The notes beneath the pieces are model-generated. The model saw nothing but the letters and a program-made list of their open reading frames with translations. It ran no database searches and was not told the DNA's origin. A program made the position numbers and the translations under genes. 64,000 nt of DNA, taken from JAIXWP01 sp965247015. GTDB taxonomy: Bacteria > Bacteroidota > Bacteroidia > Flavobacteriales_D > Sanyastnellaceae. The stretch spans positions 35,474 through 99,473 of the forward strand of contig CBDFGG010000005.1 of NCBI GenBank assembly GCA_965247015.1, in the 5' to 3' direction. Positions 1-8,372 of the stretch are shown here, one piece after another. How positions within the stretch are numbered: the stretch's first letter is position 1; each line of letters opens with the position of its first letter.

Positions 1-312
1 AAACATTTTCATCCCTGGTTCTGATTTAAGTGCCTTGTTCGAATTTTTTTGGGGCGATATGTCTACAGTCGCACTAATCAGATTGGTCTTTTGGTCAAAA
101 CGGATCAAAGTGTAATTCGTGGAACTCGGTTTGATCTCTATAGAAATTGCATAATGTCCAGTTGAGTTGGATCCTGTGTAGGATGGATTTTCGATGCTTA
201 GGTCTTTTTGAATAGGATTTTGTTTCTCCCACACAGTGTCTAAAACTTTGTTTTGAGCAAAAGAAAGTGAAAAACTGAAGAGAGTCAATGCGATAAAAAG
301 TAGTTTTTTCAT
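1..312 (-). CDS. Secreted protein of unknown function, 3' part outside window
   Basis: An open frame of 104 codons begins at an ATG at position 312 and runs off the left edge with no stop. It starts MKKLLFIALTLFSFSLSFAQ, a clear signal peptide with predicted cleavage after AQ, followed by a polar, Lys/Asp-rich mature part. It lies 20 bp downstream of the 274-residue protein gene on the same strand and is probably the last visible member of that three-gene run. I do not recognise the family, and too little is visible to assign a role. The reading frame is well supported; the function is unknown. Confidence 0.7.
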   Translation of the reverse strand, partial: MKKLLFIALTLFSFSLSFAQNKVLDTVWEKQNPIQKDLSIENPSYTGSNSTGHYAISIEIKPSSTNYTLIRFDQKTNLISATVDISPQKNSNKALKSEPGMKMF

Positions 313-332
313 AATTGTAGTTTAATTTTTTT

Positions 333-1157
333 TTATAATCCAAATCCCAAATTAAAGGTAAGTAAAAGAGTGGGGACCACCGTAGTTTCTCGAGCTCTTT
401 CGTTAACTGAAAGCGTATAGTTCTCCACAAAACCTCCGGAAGAGTTAATGTTTTTCTCTATTTCAAGTTGAGGCATATTATTAACCCTTAAACCAATACC
501 TGTGGAAAGTCCCCAGGCTAAGCGGTTACTAAATTTTTGGTATCTATACCCAAGATACAACATAGAGCTCTTTATTTTGGTGCTATAGTCTTTGATGGTA
601 TAGATCTCTTCACTTGCATCCCCAAAGGAGCTAGTTCCATTTTGTGTGGGGATGTAGAAGGTTTCATTGTAAGTTCTATACATGATTTCTAAACCGCGTC
701 CATTCAAATAGTCATCATCTAAAATTCGAACGCCAAATTGCATTATTGGCGAACTTTTACTGTATGTAAATGGTGCTTCATAAATGAAATAACCAGACAA
801 TTCATTTTGTCCAATTTTTTCTTCACCTATCATGAAGTCAGAGGAACCATTATTAAATACCGCTCCTATGAAATCTTTCAGTGGTTTAGGACCAATACTC
901 ACGAATGCTGAGAATCCATCTTTGACATTGCGCTCATAGGTGATCACAAATCCACCTCTCGCTAGTGCTAGTAACTCTAAGGAAATTGAATTATTGAAAT
1001 TGACTCCATTGGAACTTTTCTTATCTCTGTTTTCGGAATTATATGGAGAAGTTTTACTTGGAGTGTATTTATTATCTAATTCAGTTTTTTGAGCCAATGA
1101 ATCAAAAGCAAATAAATACCCAAAGAGTAAAAACGGAAGTATTAAAAAGCTTTTCAT
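333..1157 (-). CDS. Secreted or outer-membrane protein of unknown function
   Basis: 274 residues with an N-terminal signal peptide (about 1-22, ending in AFDSLAQ). The mature part has alternating hydrophobic and aromatic residues, repeated short strands such as SSMLYLGYRYQKFSNRLAWGLSTGIGLRV near 195-225, and a C-terminal LLTFNLGFGL. This pattern is typical of small outer-membrane beta-barrels or porin-like proteins. Its ATG overlaps the stop of the upstream protease gene in a TAATG junction, so the two are probably co-translated. I do not recognise a named family. A barrel fold is an inference from the strand pattern only. Confidence 0.75.
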   Translation of the reverse strand: MKSFLILPFLLFGYLFAFDSLAQKTELDNKYTPSKTSPYNSENRDKKSSNGVNFNNSISLELLALARGGFVITYERNVKDGFSAFVSIGPKPLKDFIGAVFNNGSSDFMIGEEKIGQNELSGYFIYEAPFTYSKSSPIMQFGVRILDDDYLNGRGLEIMYRTYNETFYIPTQNGTSSFGDASEEIYTIKDYSTKIKSSMLYLGYRYQKFSNRLAWGLSTGIGLRVNNMPQLEIEKNINSSGGFVENYTLSVNERARETTVVPTLLLTFNLGFGL

Positions 1158-2452
1158 TAAGATATTTTGATTAAGACAACAAAATCTGTGAGAATTTTTA
1201 TTTGTTCTTCCAAGCGAAGGTCTGCAATAGTATTGTTGCTGGGCAAGACTAAGGCAGGGGTTACACTTTCTATTAATGCCACTAGAAATAATGCCTTAAT
1301 TCCGTAACTCACGTTGTCTGCGTCAAAGATTTTTGAGTTGATAATGCCTATTAATTCTCCTTGAGAATTAAAAACAGGACCACCACTATTGCCTGGTTGC
1401 ACCGGTATGGAAGTTTGGAATCCATTGGAACTGCCTTCGTAACCGCTCTTGGAACTTATTTTTCCATCAGAAAATTTTGGATCGGTTCCCATTCCTGAAA
1501 GAGCCAATGGGAAACCAATGGTGAAGATGGAGCTTCCTAGATCAAATCCTCCAGTGGTGCGAAAACTGTATGGAATATTTGGAAAATTCACAAAGCTAGT
1601 GTCATCAATTTGAATCAAAGCCAAATCATTTTCTTTGTCGCTCATCAATACTTTGGCGAGAAAATCCTTTTTGAAATCTCCCATTTGTGTGCTTACAACA
1701 ATCTTCTGAGCACCATCAATTACGTGATAGTTTGTCGCAATAATACCTCCTTCAGATATAACAAGTCCAGAACCGGAAGATTTAACACTTGGATTGACAT
1801 CATTTCTATAATTTTTTTCTCCGAATCCCTTGAGAATTAAATCGTCGAAAATGCATTTTGATCCGTTGCCACCGATAGCTACTCCGATTCCATTTCCATC
1901 TATGACTGGGCGTTTGAGCCTAGAATGAATTTCTCCATTGATGCTAAAAACCATTTTATTGTCGGCAACAATAACCTTGAGTAAATTTTCCGTATTTAAT
2001 GCGATGTGAGCGCTGTATTCAAGATCAACTTTCCTACTTATTATACCTTCTAGTACCTGGCCGATTTCGAAATTAGAATCAAAAATATTGAAGTACCAGT
2101 AATTGTCCCAGTCTTTGAATCCGAATATTAATCCTGAACTGTTTATTCTATTTTTTTTAATCGTGTTTTTTTGAGGATTTAATTTCACCTCAATGGAGAA
2201 CTCATGGAAATTTTGCTGCAAGAAGACGAATCGACTTGTACCTCGATCTTGAAATGACTGAAGGACCATAGATTCGTTAATCAATTCAGCAGAACTCAAT
2301 TCGCTCGAATAAAGATCCCAATTGTTACTGTTATTTTCGAACGTTTCTTTAAATAGAAAATCTTTGGAACTAAAATGTCCTAGATACTGTGAGAATGCTA
2401 TGTTTTTAGACAAAACAATCCCTAAAAACAGTAAGTAAATAATTTTTTTCAT
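1157..2452 (-). CDS. Secreted trypsin-like (HtrA/S1C-type) serine protease with N-terminal laminin-G-like domain
   Basis: 431 residues. Residues 1-21 form a signal peptide. Residues about 30-210 look like a concanavalin/laminin-G-like sandwich (family-16/DUF1080 style: SGLIFGFKDWDNYWYFNIFD, then a KVIVADNKMVFSINGE strand). Residues 225-400 are a chymotrypsin-fold protease with a complete triad: His243 in ATNYHVIDGA, Asp276 in ENDLALIQI and Ser356 in PGNSGGPV. There is no PDZ domain, unlike DegP. It probably acts in the periplasm or outside the cell, with the N-terminal domain serving binding or targeting. It is coupled by a TAATG overlap to the next gene. The protease call is strong; the sandwich-domain name is less sure. 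Confidence 0.85.
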   Translation of the reverse strand: MKKIIYLLFLGIVLSKNIAFSQYLGHFSSKDFLFKETFENNSNNWDLYSSELSSAELINESMVLQSFQDRGTSRFVFLQQNFHEFSIEVKLNPQKNTIKKNRINSSGLIFGFKDWDNYWYFNIFDSNFEIGQVLEGIISRKVDLEYSAHIALNTENLLKVIVADNKMVFSINGEIHSRLKRPVIDGNGIGVAIGGNGSKCIFDDLILKGFGEKNYRNDVNPSVKSSGSGLVISEGGIIATNYHVIDGAQKIVVSTQMGDFKKDFLAKVLMSDKENDLALIQIDDTSFVNFPNIPYSFRTTGGFDLGSSIFTIGFPLALSGMGTDPKFSDGKISSKSGYEGSSNGFQTSIPVQPGNSGGPVFNSQGELIGIINSKIFDADNVSYGIKALFLVALIESVTPALVLPSNNTIADLRLEEQIKILTDFVVLIKIS

Positions 2453-2497
2453 TGAAGCACTAAGGATACAAATATAGTTAGGAGCAATGAAAACCTT

Positions 2498-4996
2498 CTA
2501 TTTTACACTCCATTTTAACAACGCTTCAATAAACGTCGCACGAATAATTGGCTTTGAAATATAATCATCCATTCCCGCTTCTAAACACTTCTCACGCTCG
2601 CCTTCAATAGTGCCTGCTGTCAATGCGATGATCGGAATTCTGCGGCCTATCTCTAGTCCGCGAATGGCTTTCGTGGCATCATACCCGTTCAATTCGGGCA
2701 TCTGAACGTCCATCAAAATCATGTCCGGCTTTTCTTTTTTATACAACTCGATACACTCATATCCATTCGTTGCTACGATCAAATGTGCTTGCGGGAAGAT
2801 GTCTCTAATAAGCGTTTTTGCCAAAAGCAAATTAACAGGATTGTCCTCTGCAATGATAATTTTTTGCTGAGGAATTTCTGTGGTAATTAAAGGAGTAGGT
2901 TCGATTTCTTCTGTTTCGACTACCAGTTTTTTCAATGTCGATTGCCATTCTTCCGGCGCAATCAAACTGCTAAATTGTCCCGTTAAAAGAATATCAAAAT
3001 AAAAGATACTGCCTCGGCCCAAGATGCTTTCTAGCTTCAAACTAGTGTTCATCAATGACAATAATTTATTTGAAATGGTAAGACCAAGCCCCGTTCCTCC
3101 AAACTTTCTAGATGTACCTGCATCTTCTTGAGAAAATGCATCGAATATTTTTTTCTGATTCGCCGGGGCGATTCCAACTCCGGTATCAATAACAGAAAAT
3201 CTAAACCAAGCGCGGTCGTCATTTAATTTGCGCAACACTTCGAGCTTCAAGGTCACACCGCCTGACTCCGTAAACTTGATAGCGTTGCTCATCAAATTGA
3301 CAAGTACTTGACGAAGTCTGATTTCATCCACCCATATAAAGCGAGGAATGTTTGGTCCAATTACATAGTGCAACTGAAGTTTTTTTTCTTTCGCTTGAAA
3401 GGAGATAATACTATGCAATTGATTTTTTAATTCGAGCAAATCAATTCGCACGATACTCAATTCCATCTTACCGCTTTCTATCTTGGAAAAGTCTAAGATA
3501 TCATTCACGATGGTGAGTAATGAGTGCGCCGACTGATGCACAGTTGTAGCATATTGCATTTGATCGTCCTTTAAATTGGTACGCATCAAAAGATCAGAAA
3601 AACCAATCACAGCATTTAAAGGCGTTCGAATTTCATGGCTCATATTGGTAACGAATTCAGACTTTGCTAAACTCGCTGCTTCTGCTATCTGACGGGCTTT
3701 CTGAAGTTTTTTTCTATTTAAAAACATCAAAATCGCCAACATGATCATGATTAAAAATGCACCAATAAAAATGTTGCGCAAGTATGTTTGACTTTGAATT
3801 TGTTGCGCTTGTGCTAATTCTTTTGTTTGCTGCTCTTCTTTTAAATCATCTAATTGCTGATTGTATTTAAATTCACTTTCGAGACGAAATAATTTGCTCT
3901 GTGTTTCTTCATCTGATAGGCTATCTGAATAGTCGGCATAAATTTGATGATAGCGCAGAGCTTCTTTATAGTTTCCAGTTTCTGCATAAATTTCTGATAA
4001 TAAAAAACTGGTTTCTTGAATGAGCATTTTCGCATTCATTTCGAAAGCAAGATCATTGCTCATTTTTCCATATTCTAAAGCGAGCGCATATTTTTTAGAA
4101 ACGGCATAAACATTCGACAGTACTCGGTACGACTGCGCCAGTCCCCATGCATGATTGATTTCTTTCTGGAGGGCAATTGCTTTGGTTAAATATTCTATGG
4201 ATTGTTCTGGTCGATTTGTCTGACCATAGATTCCACCAATGTTGCTCAAGATGAGGGATTGACCGAATTTATCGTTGAACTGGTTGGCAAGCACTAGTGC
4301 TCGGTTGTAATAATCCAATGCGGTATCGAATTGCTTCATGTTCTCATATACAAGAGCAATGTTATTATATAGCTGTGCTTTGCTTTTTGTTTCGGCTTTG
4401 CCTTTATGAAGGTCTAGTGCTTTTAAATAGAAGTCTAGTGCTTGTTGGTGTTGTCCCAATTCATTGTAGACCATTCCAATGTTATTTAAACTACCCGAAA
4501 TCTCATTGGTGTTGGCGATCTCTTCTCGAATAGCGAGACTTTTCAGAAATAAGTCCAAGGCTTTGTCGGAATTGCCGAGATGATGATAGATGAGGCCGAG
4601 ATTGTTGTAGTTCTTACCCATCTCGAGCTTATTTCCAATTTTGGTAGAAAGCTGTATCGCTTCCTCAATGACCATCATGGCATTTTCGAAAGGAGGAATA
4701 TCAGAAAGAGCATGTCCCTTCAATCTCAGTCCGACGCTGCGGTAATAATCATCACCAATGGCGGTGGATAGGGATAAAATGCGTTCCGAAATCGCTAGCA
4801 ACGAATCGGGATTGCTGTATTTGTAGATATCTCCAAGTTCTACTTGAAGACGCAATACTTCTTTTGGATCATTTGCCTTGCCGATAAGAGTGCGTAGACT
4901 ATCATCTTGACCTGAACAGATAAAGGAAGAGGAGGCAATGGAGAGTAATAGCACAACGTGAAGCGCAACACGCCTCAAAGTGTGGATAGAGTTCAT
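2498..4996 (-). CDS. TPR-containing hybrid sensor histidine kinase / response regulator
   Basis: 832 residues. A signal peptide (1-29) leads into a periplasmic array of tetratricopeptide repeats (about 70-385; several A-LY-NNI-LVY type units), a short coiled coil, and one transmembrane helix (about 405-427). Then come a HisKA domain with phospho-acceptor His454 in the SHEIRTPLNA motif, a HATPase_c domain (NLMSNAIKF, DTGVGI and GTGLGL boxes) and a C-terminal receiver with Asp763 in ILMDVQMP and the conserved Lys in YISKP. The receiver makes it a phosphorelay hybrid with no DNA-binding output of its own. The signal sensed is unknown. The gene stands alone with its own promoter. Confidence 0.93.
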   Translation of the reverse strand: MNSIHTLRRVALHVVLLLSIASSSFICSGQDDSLRTLIGKANDPKEVLRLQVELGDIYKYSNPDSLLAISERILSLSTAIGDDYYRSVGLRLKGHALSDIPPFENAMMVIEEAIQLSTKIGNKLEMGKNYNNLGLIYHHLGNSDKALDLFLKSLAIREEIANTNEISGSLNNIGMVYNELGQHQQALDFYLKALDLHKGKAETKSKAQLYNNIALVYENMKQFDTALDYYNRALVLANQFNDKFGQSLILSNIGGIYGQTNRPEQSIEYLTKAIALQKEINHAWGLAQSYRVLSNVYAVSKKYALALEYGKMSNDLAFEMNAKMLIQETSFLLSEIYAETGNYKEALRYHQIYADYSDSLSDEETQSKLFRLESEFKYNQQLDDLKEEQQTKELAQAQQIQSQTYLRNIFIGAFLIMIMLAILMFLNRKKLQKARQIAEAASLAKSEFVTNMSHEIRTPLNAVIGFSDLLMRTNLKDDQMQYATTVHQSAHSLLTIVNDILDFSKIESGKMELSIVRIDLLELKNQLHSIISFQAKEKKLQLHYVIGPNIPRFIWVDEIRLRQVLVNLMSNAIKFTESGGVTLKLEVLRKLNDDRAWFRFSVIDTGVGIAPANQKKIFDAFSQEDAGTSRKFGGTGLGLTISNKLLSLMNTSLKLESILGRGSIFYFDILLTGQFSSLIAPEEWQSTLKKLVVETEEIEPTPLITTEIPQQKIIIAEDNPVNLLLAKTLIRDIFPQAHLIVATNGYECIELYKKEKPDMILMDVQMPELNGYDATKAIRGLEIGRRIPIIALTAGTIEGEREKCLEAGMDDYISKPIIRATFIEALLKWSVK

Positions 4997-5003
4997 AAGT
5001 TAA

Positions 5004-5084
5004 GTATCTCAAGTATCACCGTTTTGTAGACGGCTTAGGTCAAATATAAGTAAAATGAGCTAATTAATTCGATACTTGAGATAC
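5004..5084 (-). promoter_or_regulatory. Promoter of the TPR hybrid kinase with two inverted copies of a 14-bp element
   Basis: A perfect Bacteroidota -7 box, TATATTTG on the minus strand, lies at 5041-5048. The 14-mer GATACTTGAGATAC at 5071-5084 has its centre 29.5 bp upstream of that box. Its exact reverse complement occupies 5004-5017, inside the expected 5' UTR. Each copy is itself a direct repeat of GATAC spaced by four bases. The arrangement looks like paired operators flanking a start site, or a hairpin spanning it. The regulator is unknown. Confidence 0.55.
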
Positions 5085-5110
5085 ACTTATGAAGGTATAA
5101 GTTGCAATTG

Positions 5111-5635
5111 TTAGTGCGGAAGTTTATCGCGGAATCTGCCGTAGACCCATGTTCCAGCAGTTGCGCTTAATAGCGTAACGCCAATAACTAGGGCGCCGGT
5201 GCCAATTTGAGCGAAGAGTGGACCAGGACAAGCGCCGGTCATCGCCCATCCTAGACCGAATGAAAGTCCACCAAAGATTTGACCTTTGTTAAATTTCTTT
5301 GGAGTAAATTCTATCGCCTCACCGTGGATGGTCTTCACTTTATATTTTTTGATTAAGAATACAGAGATCATTCCTACCACTACTGCGGTGCCAATTACAC
5401 CATACATGTGGAAACTCTGAAGTCTGAACATTTCTTGAATGCGAAACCATGAAACGATTTCTGCTTTCACGAATACGATACCGAACACGATACCTACTAC
5501 GGAATACTTTAAATTATACCACCAAGGGTGGCTTAATGCTGATTCATTCACACACATGGTGTCCTGTGATCTCACTTCGAAATCAGTAGCTTCTTGATGA
5601 ATCACTTCGATATTTTGAATATTATTTTGAGACAT
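5111..5635 (-). CDS. YeeE/YedE-family sulfur transporter, second half-protein
   Basis: 174 residues with about four transmembrane helices (45-60, 78-96, 120-140, 145-165). It has the signature GACPGP at 134-139, with Cys136, and belongs to the YeeE/YedE family, whose members carry thiosulfate or related sulfur species across the inner membrane. Two-protein versions (PmpA/PmpB-like) split the transporter into halves, each with one key cysteine motif, and this gene and its upstream neighbour fit that pattern. It is the last gene of the sulfur cassette, 12 bp after its partner. The substrate here (thiosulfate, polysulfide or sulfane sulfur) cannot be told from sequence. Confidence 0.85.
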   Translation of the reverse strand: MSQNNIQNIEVIHQEATDFEVRSQDTMCVNESALSHPWWYNLKYSVVGIVFGIVFVKAEIVSWFRIQEMFRLQSFHMYGVIGTAVVVGMISVFLIKKYKVKTIHGEAIEFTPKKFNKGQIFGGLSFGLGWAMTGACPGPLFAQIGTGALVIGVTLLSATAGTWVYGRFRDKLPH

Positions 5636-5647
5636 TGTGATAGAGGA

Positions 5648-6211
5648 TTAAAGTGAAAGAATGAATGGGAGAAGTAGGTTGGTCATAATGAAACCACCTA
5701 CCATGAACATGATAGTTGCAACCAATGAGGGCCATTGAAGATCGCTTAATCCCATAATGGCATGCCCACTTGTGCAGCCGCCCGCATAACGTGCTCCGAA
5801 TCCAACAAGGAATCCTCCAAGTACCATCATGATTAATCCACGCGGTGTAGCGAGTGAAGCGAATGAGAATAGATCATTCGGAACAAGCCCCGTGTAATCT
5901 GTGATGTTGTATTCTGCCAATGTGGATTGAAGCGCGGGATCTACAAGTATTTGTGAATCGCCCGAAAGGAAGGTCGCAGCGATAATAGAACCCACCAAAA
6001 TTCCTCCCACAAAAAAGAAGTTCCATATTTCTTTTTTCCAGTCGTACTTAAAGAATGGAATATTTGCCGGCAAACACGCGGCACATACGTGACGCAAGTT
6101 TGCAGAGATACCAAAGTGCTTATTGCCCAAAAGCAATAGTGCTGGTACAATGATCCCGATTAATGCACCCGCCACATACCATGGCCAAGGCTGAGAAATA
6201 GATTCAATCAT
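5648..6211 (-). CDS. YeeE/YedE-family sulfur transporter, first half-protein
   Basis: 187 residues, integral membrane protein. It carries the diagnostic GGCTSGH motif at 144-150 (Cys146) followed by a long hydrophobic helix, and a separate CAAC pair at 43-46 in the first cytosolic or periplasmic loop. With the next gene it should form a two-subunit sulfur-compound channel in the inner membrane. It sits between the porin (17 bp upstream) and its partner. That order suggests a path from outer membrane to cytoplasm for a reduced sulfur species feeding the DsrE and rhodanese proteins encoded in the same cassette; this route is inference. Confidence 0.87.
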   Translation of the reverse strand: MIESISQPWPWYVAGALIGIIVPALLLLGNKHFGISANLRHVCAACLPANIPFFKYDWKKEIWNFFFVGGILVGSIIAATFLSGDSQILVDPALQSTLAEYNITDYTGLVPNDLFSFASLATPRGLIMMVLGGFLVGFGARYAGGCTSGHAIMGLSDLQWPSLVATIMFMVGGFIMTNLLLPFILSL

Positions 6212-6228
6212 AGAGTACTTTTTATTTT

Positions 6229-7653
6229 TTAAAAATGGTAATTGATAACAACGTTTAGCAAGTGCATGTTTACTTTATTGATTACAAATCGAGGATTGTC
6301 GTAAGTCTCACCTGCATTCAGCTTGTAAGTATAAAGTAACTGCGCATCAAAGCCTTTCATTTTTCCTCCGAACTCATAGCGTATATCCGTTAAGAATTGA
6401 TAATAGGAGGGAAGACCATATTTATTCATAGCTGCATTGGTTACGTCTGGTAATTGATAGTATCCTGCTGCAATAGATGTTTTGAGATGCTTGCTTCGAC
6501 TAGTGTATGTGTATTTTATTAAGGAAGCATGCACATCGCCCAGCCCCTCATTTCTTTCTCTTGGTAAAAAAGTAAAGAATGGATCTCGTCCCCATTCCCG
6601 AGGCATAAGATAGCGGCCATGGTCTGTGATCCTATTGTAGTTTACACTCCATTCATTTCTTCGAAAGCGATATGCGATGCGTCCGCCGAAGGTCCAGGCC
6701 TTAGCATTTTTTTCCATATATCGCCCTTCGTCTTGGTGCTGATATCCTTCATCACCCATGTCATCTTGCCTCACGCCTTGTCCAGATACTATTACAGACT
6801 GCATGCTGTCTTTGTATAACGTCAAATCTGCTTGAAGAAAAGCGGTATTGAAAAGTCGATCTACATACTGTTCGGTCGCTTTAATTTTTAGTCGAGGGGT
6901 GATGTTGGCTTGAACGGTGCCATAGGCGACATACTCACTTCTAATGTTGTGATGATAGTCTGATGGTCTACCGTCAGCACCTACGCCTGAGGCATACACG
7001 CCAATCGACTCACCAATGCGAAACCAACGAACAGTGCTTCGAGGTGAAATTTCATCCAATATTCCCACTGAAAACTTCACCTTGTTCGAAGGCAAAAAAT
7101 CAGCAGTGATACCTTGCACTTCTGTCGGACGCATTCGCCCGTCTTGAAGATTGATGAACGTTTCATTGATCAATTGACGACCAATGGTGAGATGAAACTT
7201 TGGTTTTTCATATTTGATATACAACTCTTCCAATCGGTCGATATCGTTGCGATTGTTGGGGTCTTCAATATCGAAGAGTCCTAATTCATATCGATTCATC
7301 TGATTTGAAATCGGGTCGTTGTCTTCGAGATTGGATGAATTAACATTGAATACAACAAACCCGCTCATTCCAAATTTGAAATTGTGCAAACTACCTGTTT
7401 CATATTTTATTCCACCACCCAGTGCCCATGCATAGTAATCAGATAAATTACTTTCATTATCCGTGGCCATGAAATAATTTCTGAAATGCCCATGAAAGGT
7501 ACCATGATGAAAGGCAGAGAACAAGGTAGAACTATCCGATTCTGTGTGCTCTTTCTTCGTTTTCCAAAGCGTCGTTTTCTCATGAAGCTCTTGGTGTTGA
7601 GCAAATAGAAGTACAGGAAAAAATAGAATTAAAATCAAGAAAATCTGACGCAT
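6229..7653 (-). CDS. Outer-membrane porin (OprD-like)
   Basis: 474 residues: signal peptide 1-18 (cut after LLFAQ) and then a beta-barrel pattern with repeated amphipathic strands, aromatic girdles and a terminal aromatic residue (VVINYHF). The motif LEELYIKYEKPKFHLTIGRQLI and the overall length resemble OprD/alginate-export-like porins common in Bacteroidota. Only 1 bp separates it from the dsrE-like gene upstream and 17 bp from the YeeE pair downstream, so it is probably the outer-membrane entry route for the cassette's sulfur substrate. The specificity is not readable from sequence. Confidence 0.82.
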   Translation of the reverse strand: MRQIFLILILFFPVLLFAQHQELHEKTTLWKTKKEHTESDSSTLFSAFHHGTFHGHFRNYFMATDNESNLSDYYAWALGGGIKYETGSLHNFKFGMSGFVVFNVNSSNLEDNDPISNQMNRYELGLFDIEDPNNRNDIDRLEELYIKYEKPKFHLTIGRQLINETFINLQDGRMRPTEVQGITADFLPSNKVKFSVGILDEISPRSTVRWFRIGESIGVYASGVGADGRPSDYHHNIRSEYVAYGTVQANITPRLKIKATEQYVDRLFNTAFLQADLTLYKDSMQSVIVSGQGVRQDDMGDEGYQHQDEGRYMEKNAKAWTFGGRIAYRFRRNEWSVNYNRITDHGRYLMPREWGRDPFFTFLPRERNEGLGDVHASLIKYTYTSRSKHLKTSIAAGYYQLPDVTNAAMNKYGLPSYYQFLTDIRYEFGGKMKGFDAQLLYTYKLNAGETYDNPRFVINKVNMHLLNVVINYHF

Positions 7654-7654
7654 A

Positions 7655-8071
7655 CTAGAATCCTATTTTGATATAAGACCAGCCCTGTTCCTGTCGTTCG
7701 ATGATATATCCCAATCCCATAGGTGCAAAAGTGGCTGTGGTGAAAATATCTTCTTTGCTAACTTTTTTATTCTTCATCGTATTCTCACATACAATGAATT
7801 TCACGTTTTCTTTTGCCCATTTACTTATTTGAGCTTCATATTTTGATTTGCTCTTCTGCATTAATTCAATGCCCGGACCATGCATGACGACTTCGATTTC
7901 CAAGGTCTCGCCAAATCCTTCTTTCAAATGAAAAAGATTATTGAGTAGTCCTTTGTAAACCATGGTGTCATTCGATGACAGTTGCAAAACCACTTTATGT
8001 TTTACTTCATTTTGAGAAAATGAAATCAGACTTGATACAACGATTATTATTGCTAAAATGAATTTCTTCAT
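7655..8071 (-). CDS. Periplasmic DsrE/DsrF-like protein
   Basis: 138 residues with a signal peptide (1-19, LISFSQ). The mature domain has the DsrE fold pattern: HKVVLQLSSNDTMVYKGLLNNLFHL, then ETLEIEVVMHGPGIELM, then VKFIVCENTM with a single conserved-position cysteine near 95, and a C-terminal GLGYIIERQEQGWSYIKIGF. DsrE-family proteins bind or relay sulfane sulfur on a cysteine. Export to the periplasm is common in the Bacteroidota branch. It is almost fused to its neighbours (1-2 bp gaps) in the sulfur operon, which supports a carrier role close to the YeeE pair. Confidence 0.82.
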   Translation of the reverse strand: MKKFILAIIIVVSSLISFSQNEVKHKVVLQLSSNDTMVYKGLLNNLFHLKEGFGETLEIEVVMHGPGIELMQKSKSKYEAQISKWAKENVKFIVCENTMKNKKVSKEDIFTTATFAPMGLGYIIERQEQGWSYIKIGF

Positions 8072-8073
8072 GA

Positions 8074-8289
8074 TTAATTTGTTTGAGTTTTATTGCTGGG
8101 AAATACGCTGTGCGAAAGCAATGCGCCTAGTCCTGCAAAATAGAGTGTGCTGTTGAGAGGGCTTGATGTAATGGCACATGTGCCACTTGAACATCCCACA
8201 AATTTCCAATACAAAAAACCGGCTATTGCGCCTACTACAAGGCCGAGTGCTGTTTTTAAATAAGGATTTGATTTTATTTTTCTCTTCAT
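8074..8289 (-). CDS. Small two-helix membrane protein (DUF6132-like)
   Basis: 71 residues when started at the ATG at 8289. A longer in-frame reading from 8337 would be non-hydrophobic and would run through a hairpin, so I prefer the shorter one. Two transmembrane helices (about 12-30 and 50-65) flank a short loop with a cysteine pair in GCSSGTCAITSSP. I associate this with the DUF6132 family found beside rhodanese and YeeE genes. The exposed cysteine pair may take part in sulfur transfer; this is inference. It overlaps nothing and is spaced 2 bp from the DsrE gene. Confidence 0.75.
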   Translation of the reverse strand: MKRKIKSNPYLKTALGLVVGAIAGFLYWKFVGCSSGTCAITSSPLNSTLYFAGLGALLSHSVFPSNKTQTN

Positions 8290-8309
8290 TAGAATGGGTT
8301 TTAAAAGAT

Positions 8310-8331
8310 GGGAGCGTCCGTTGACGCCCCC
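8310..8331 (-). terminator. Hairpin between cstB-like gene and DUF6132 gene
   Basis: A G/C-rich stem GGGaGCGTC / GACGCcCCC closes a CGTT loop between the stop of the persulfide dioxygenase gene and the start of the next gene. On the minus strand it is followed by a modest U-rich run (TCTTTT). It could be a partial terminator that lowers downstream expression, or a stabilising 3' end. A weak -7-like TACGGTTTG at 8344-8352 hints at an extra start for the downstream operon. Confidence 0.45.
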
Positions 8332-8372
8332 ATGCAAAAACTACAAACCGTATAGAATTAAAACAACCAGGG

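Noticed and set aside
8290..8337. Upstream extension of the DUF6132 gene
   Set aside because: The added 16 residues are not conserved-looking and would be encoded by the hairpin region between the genes.
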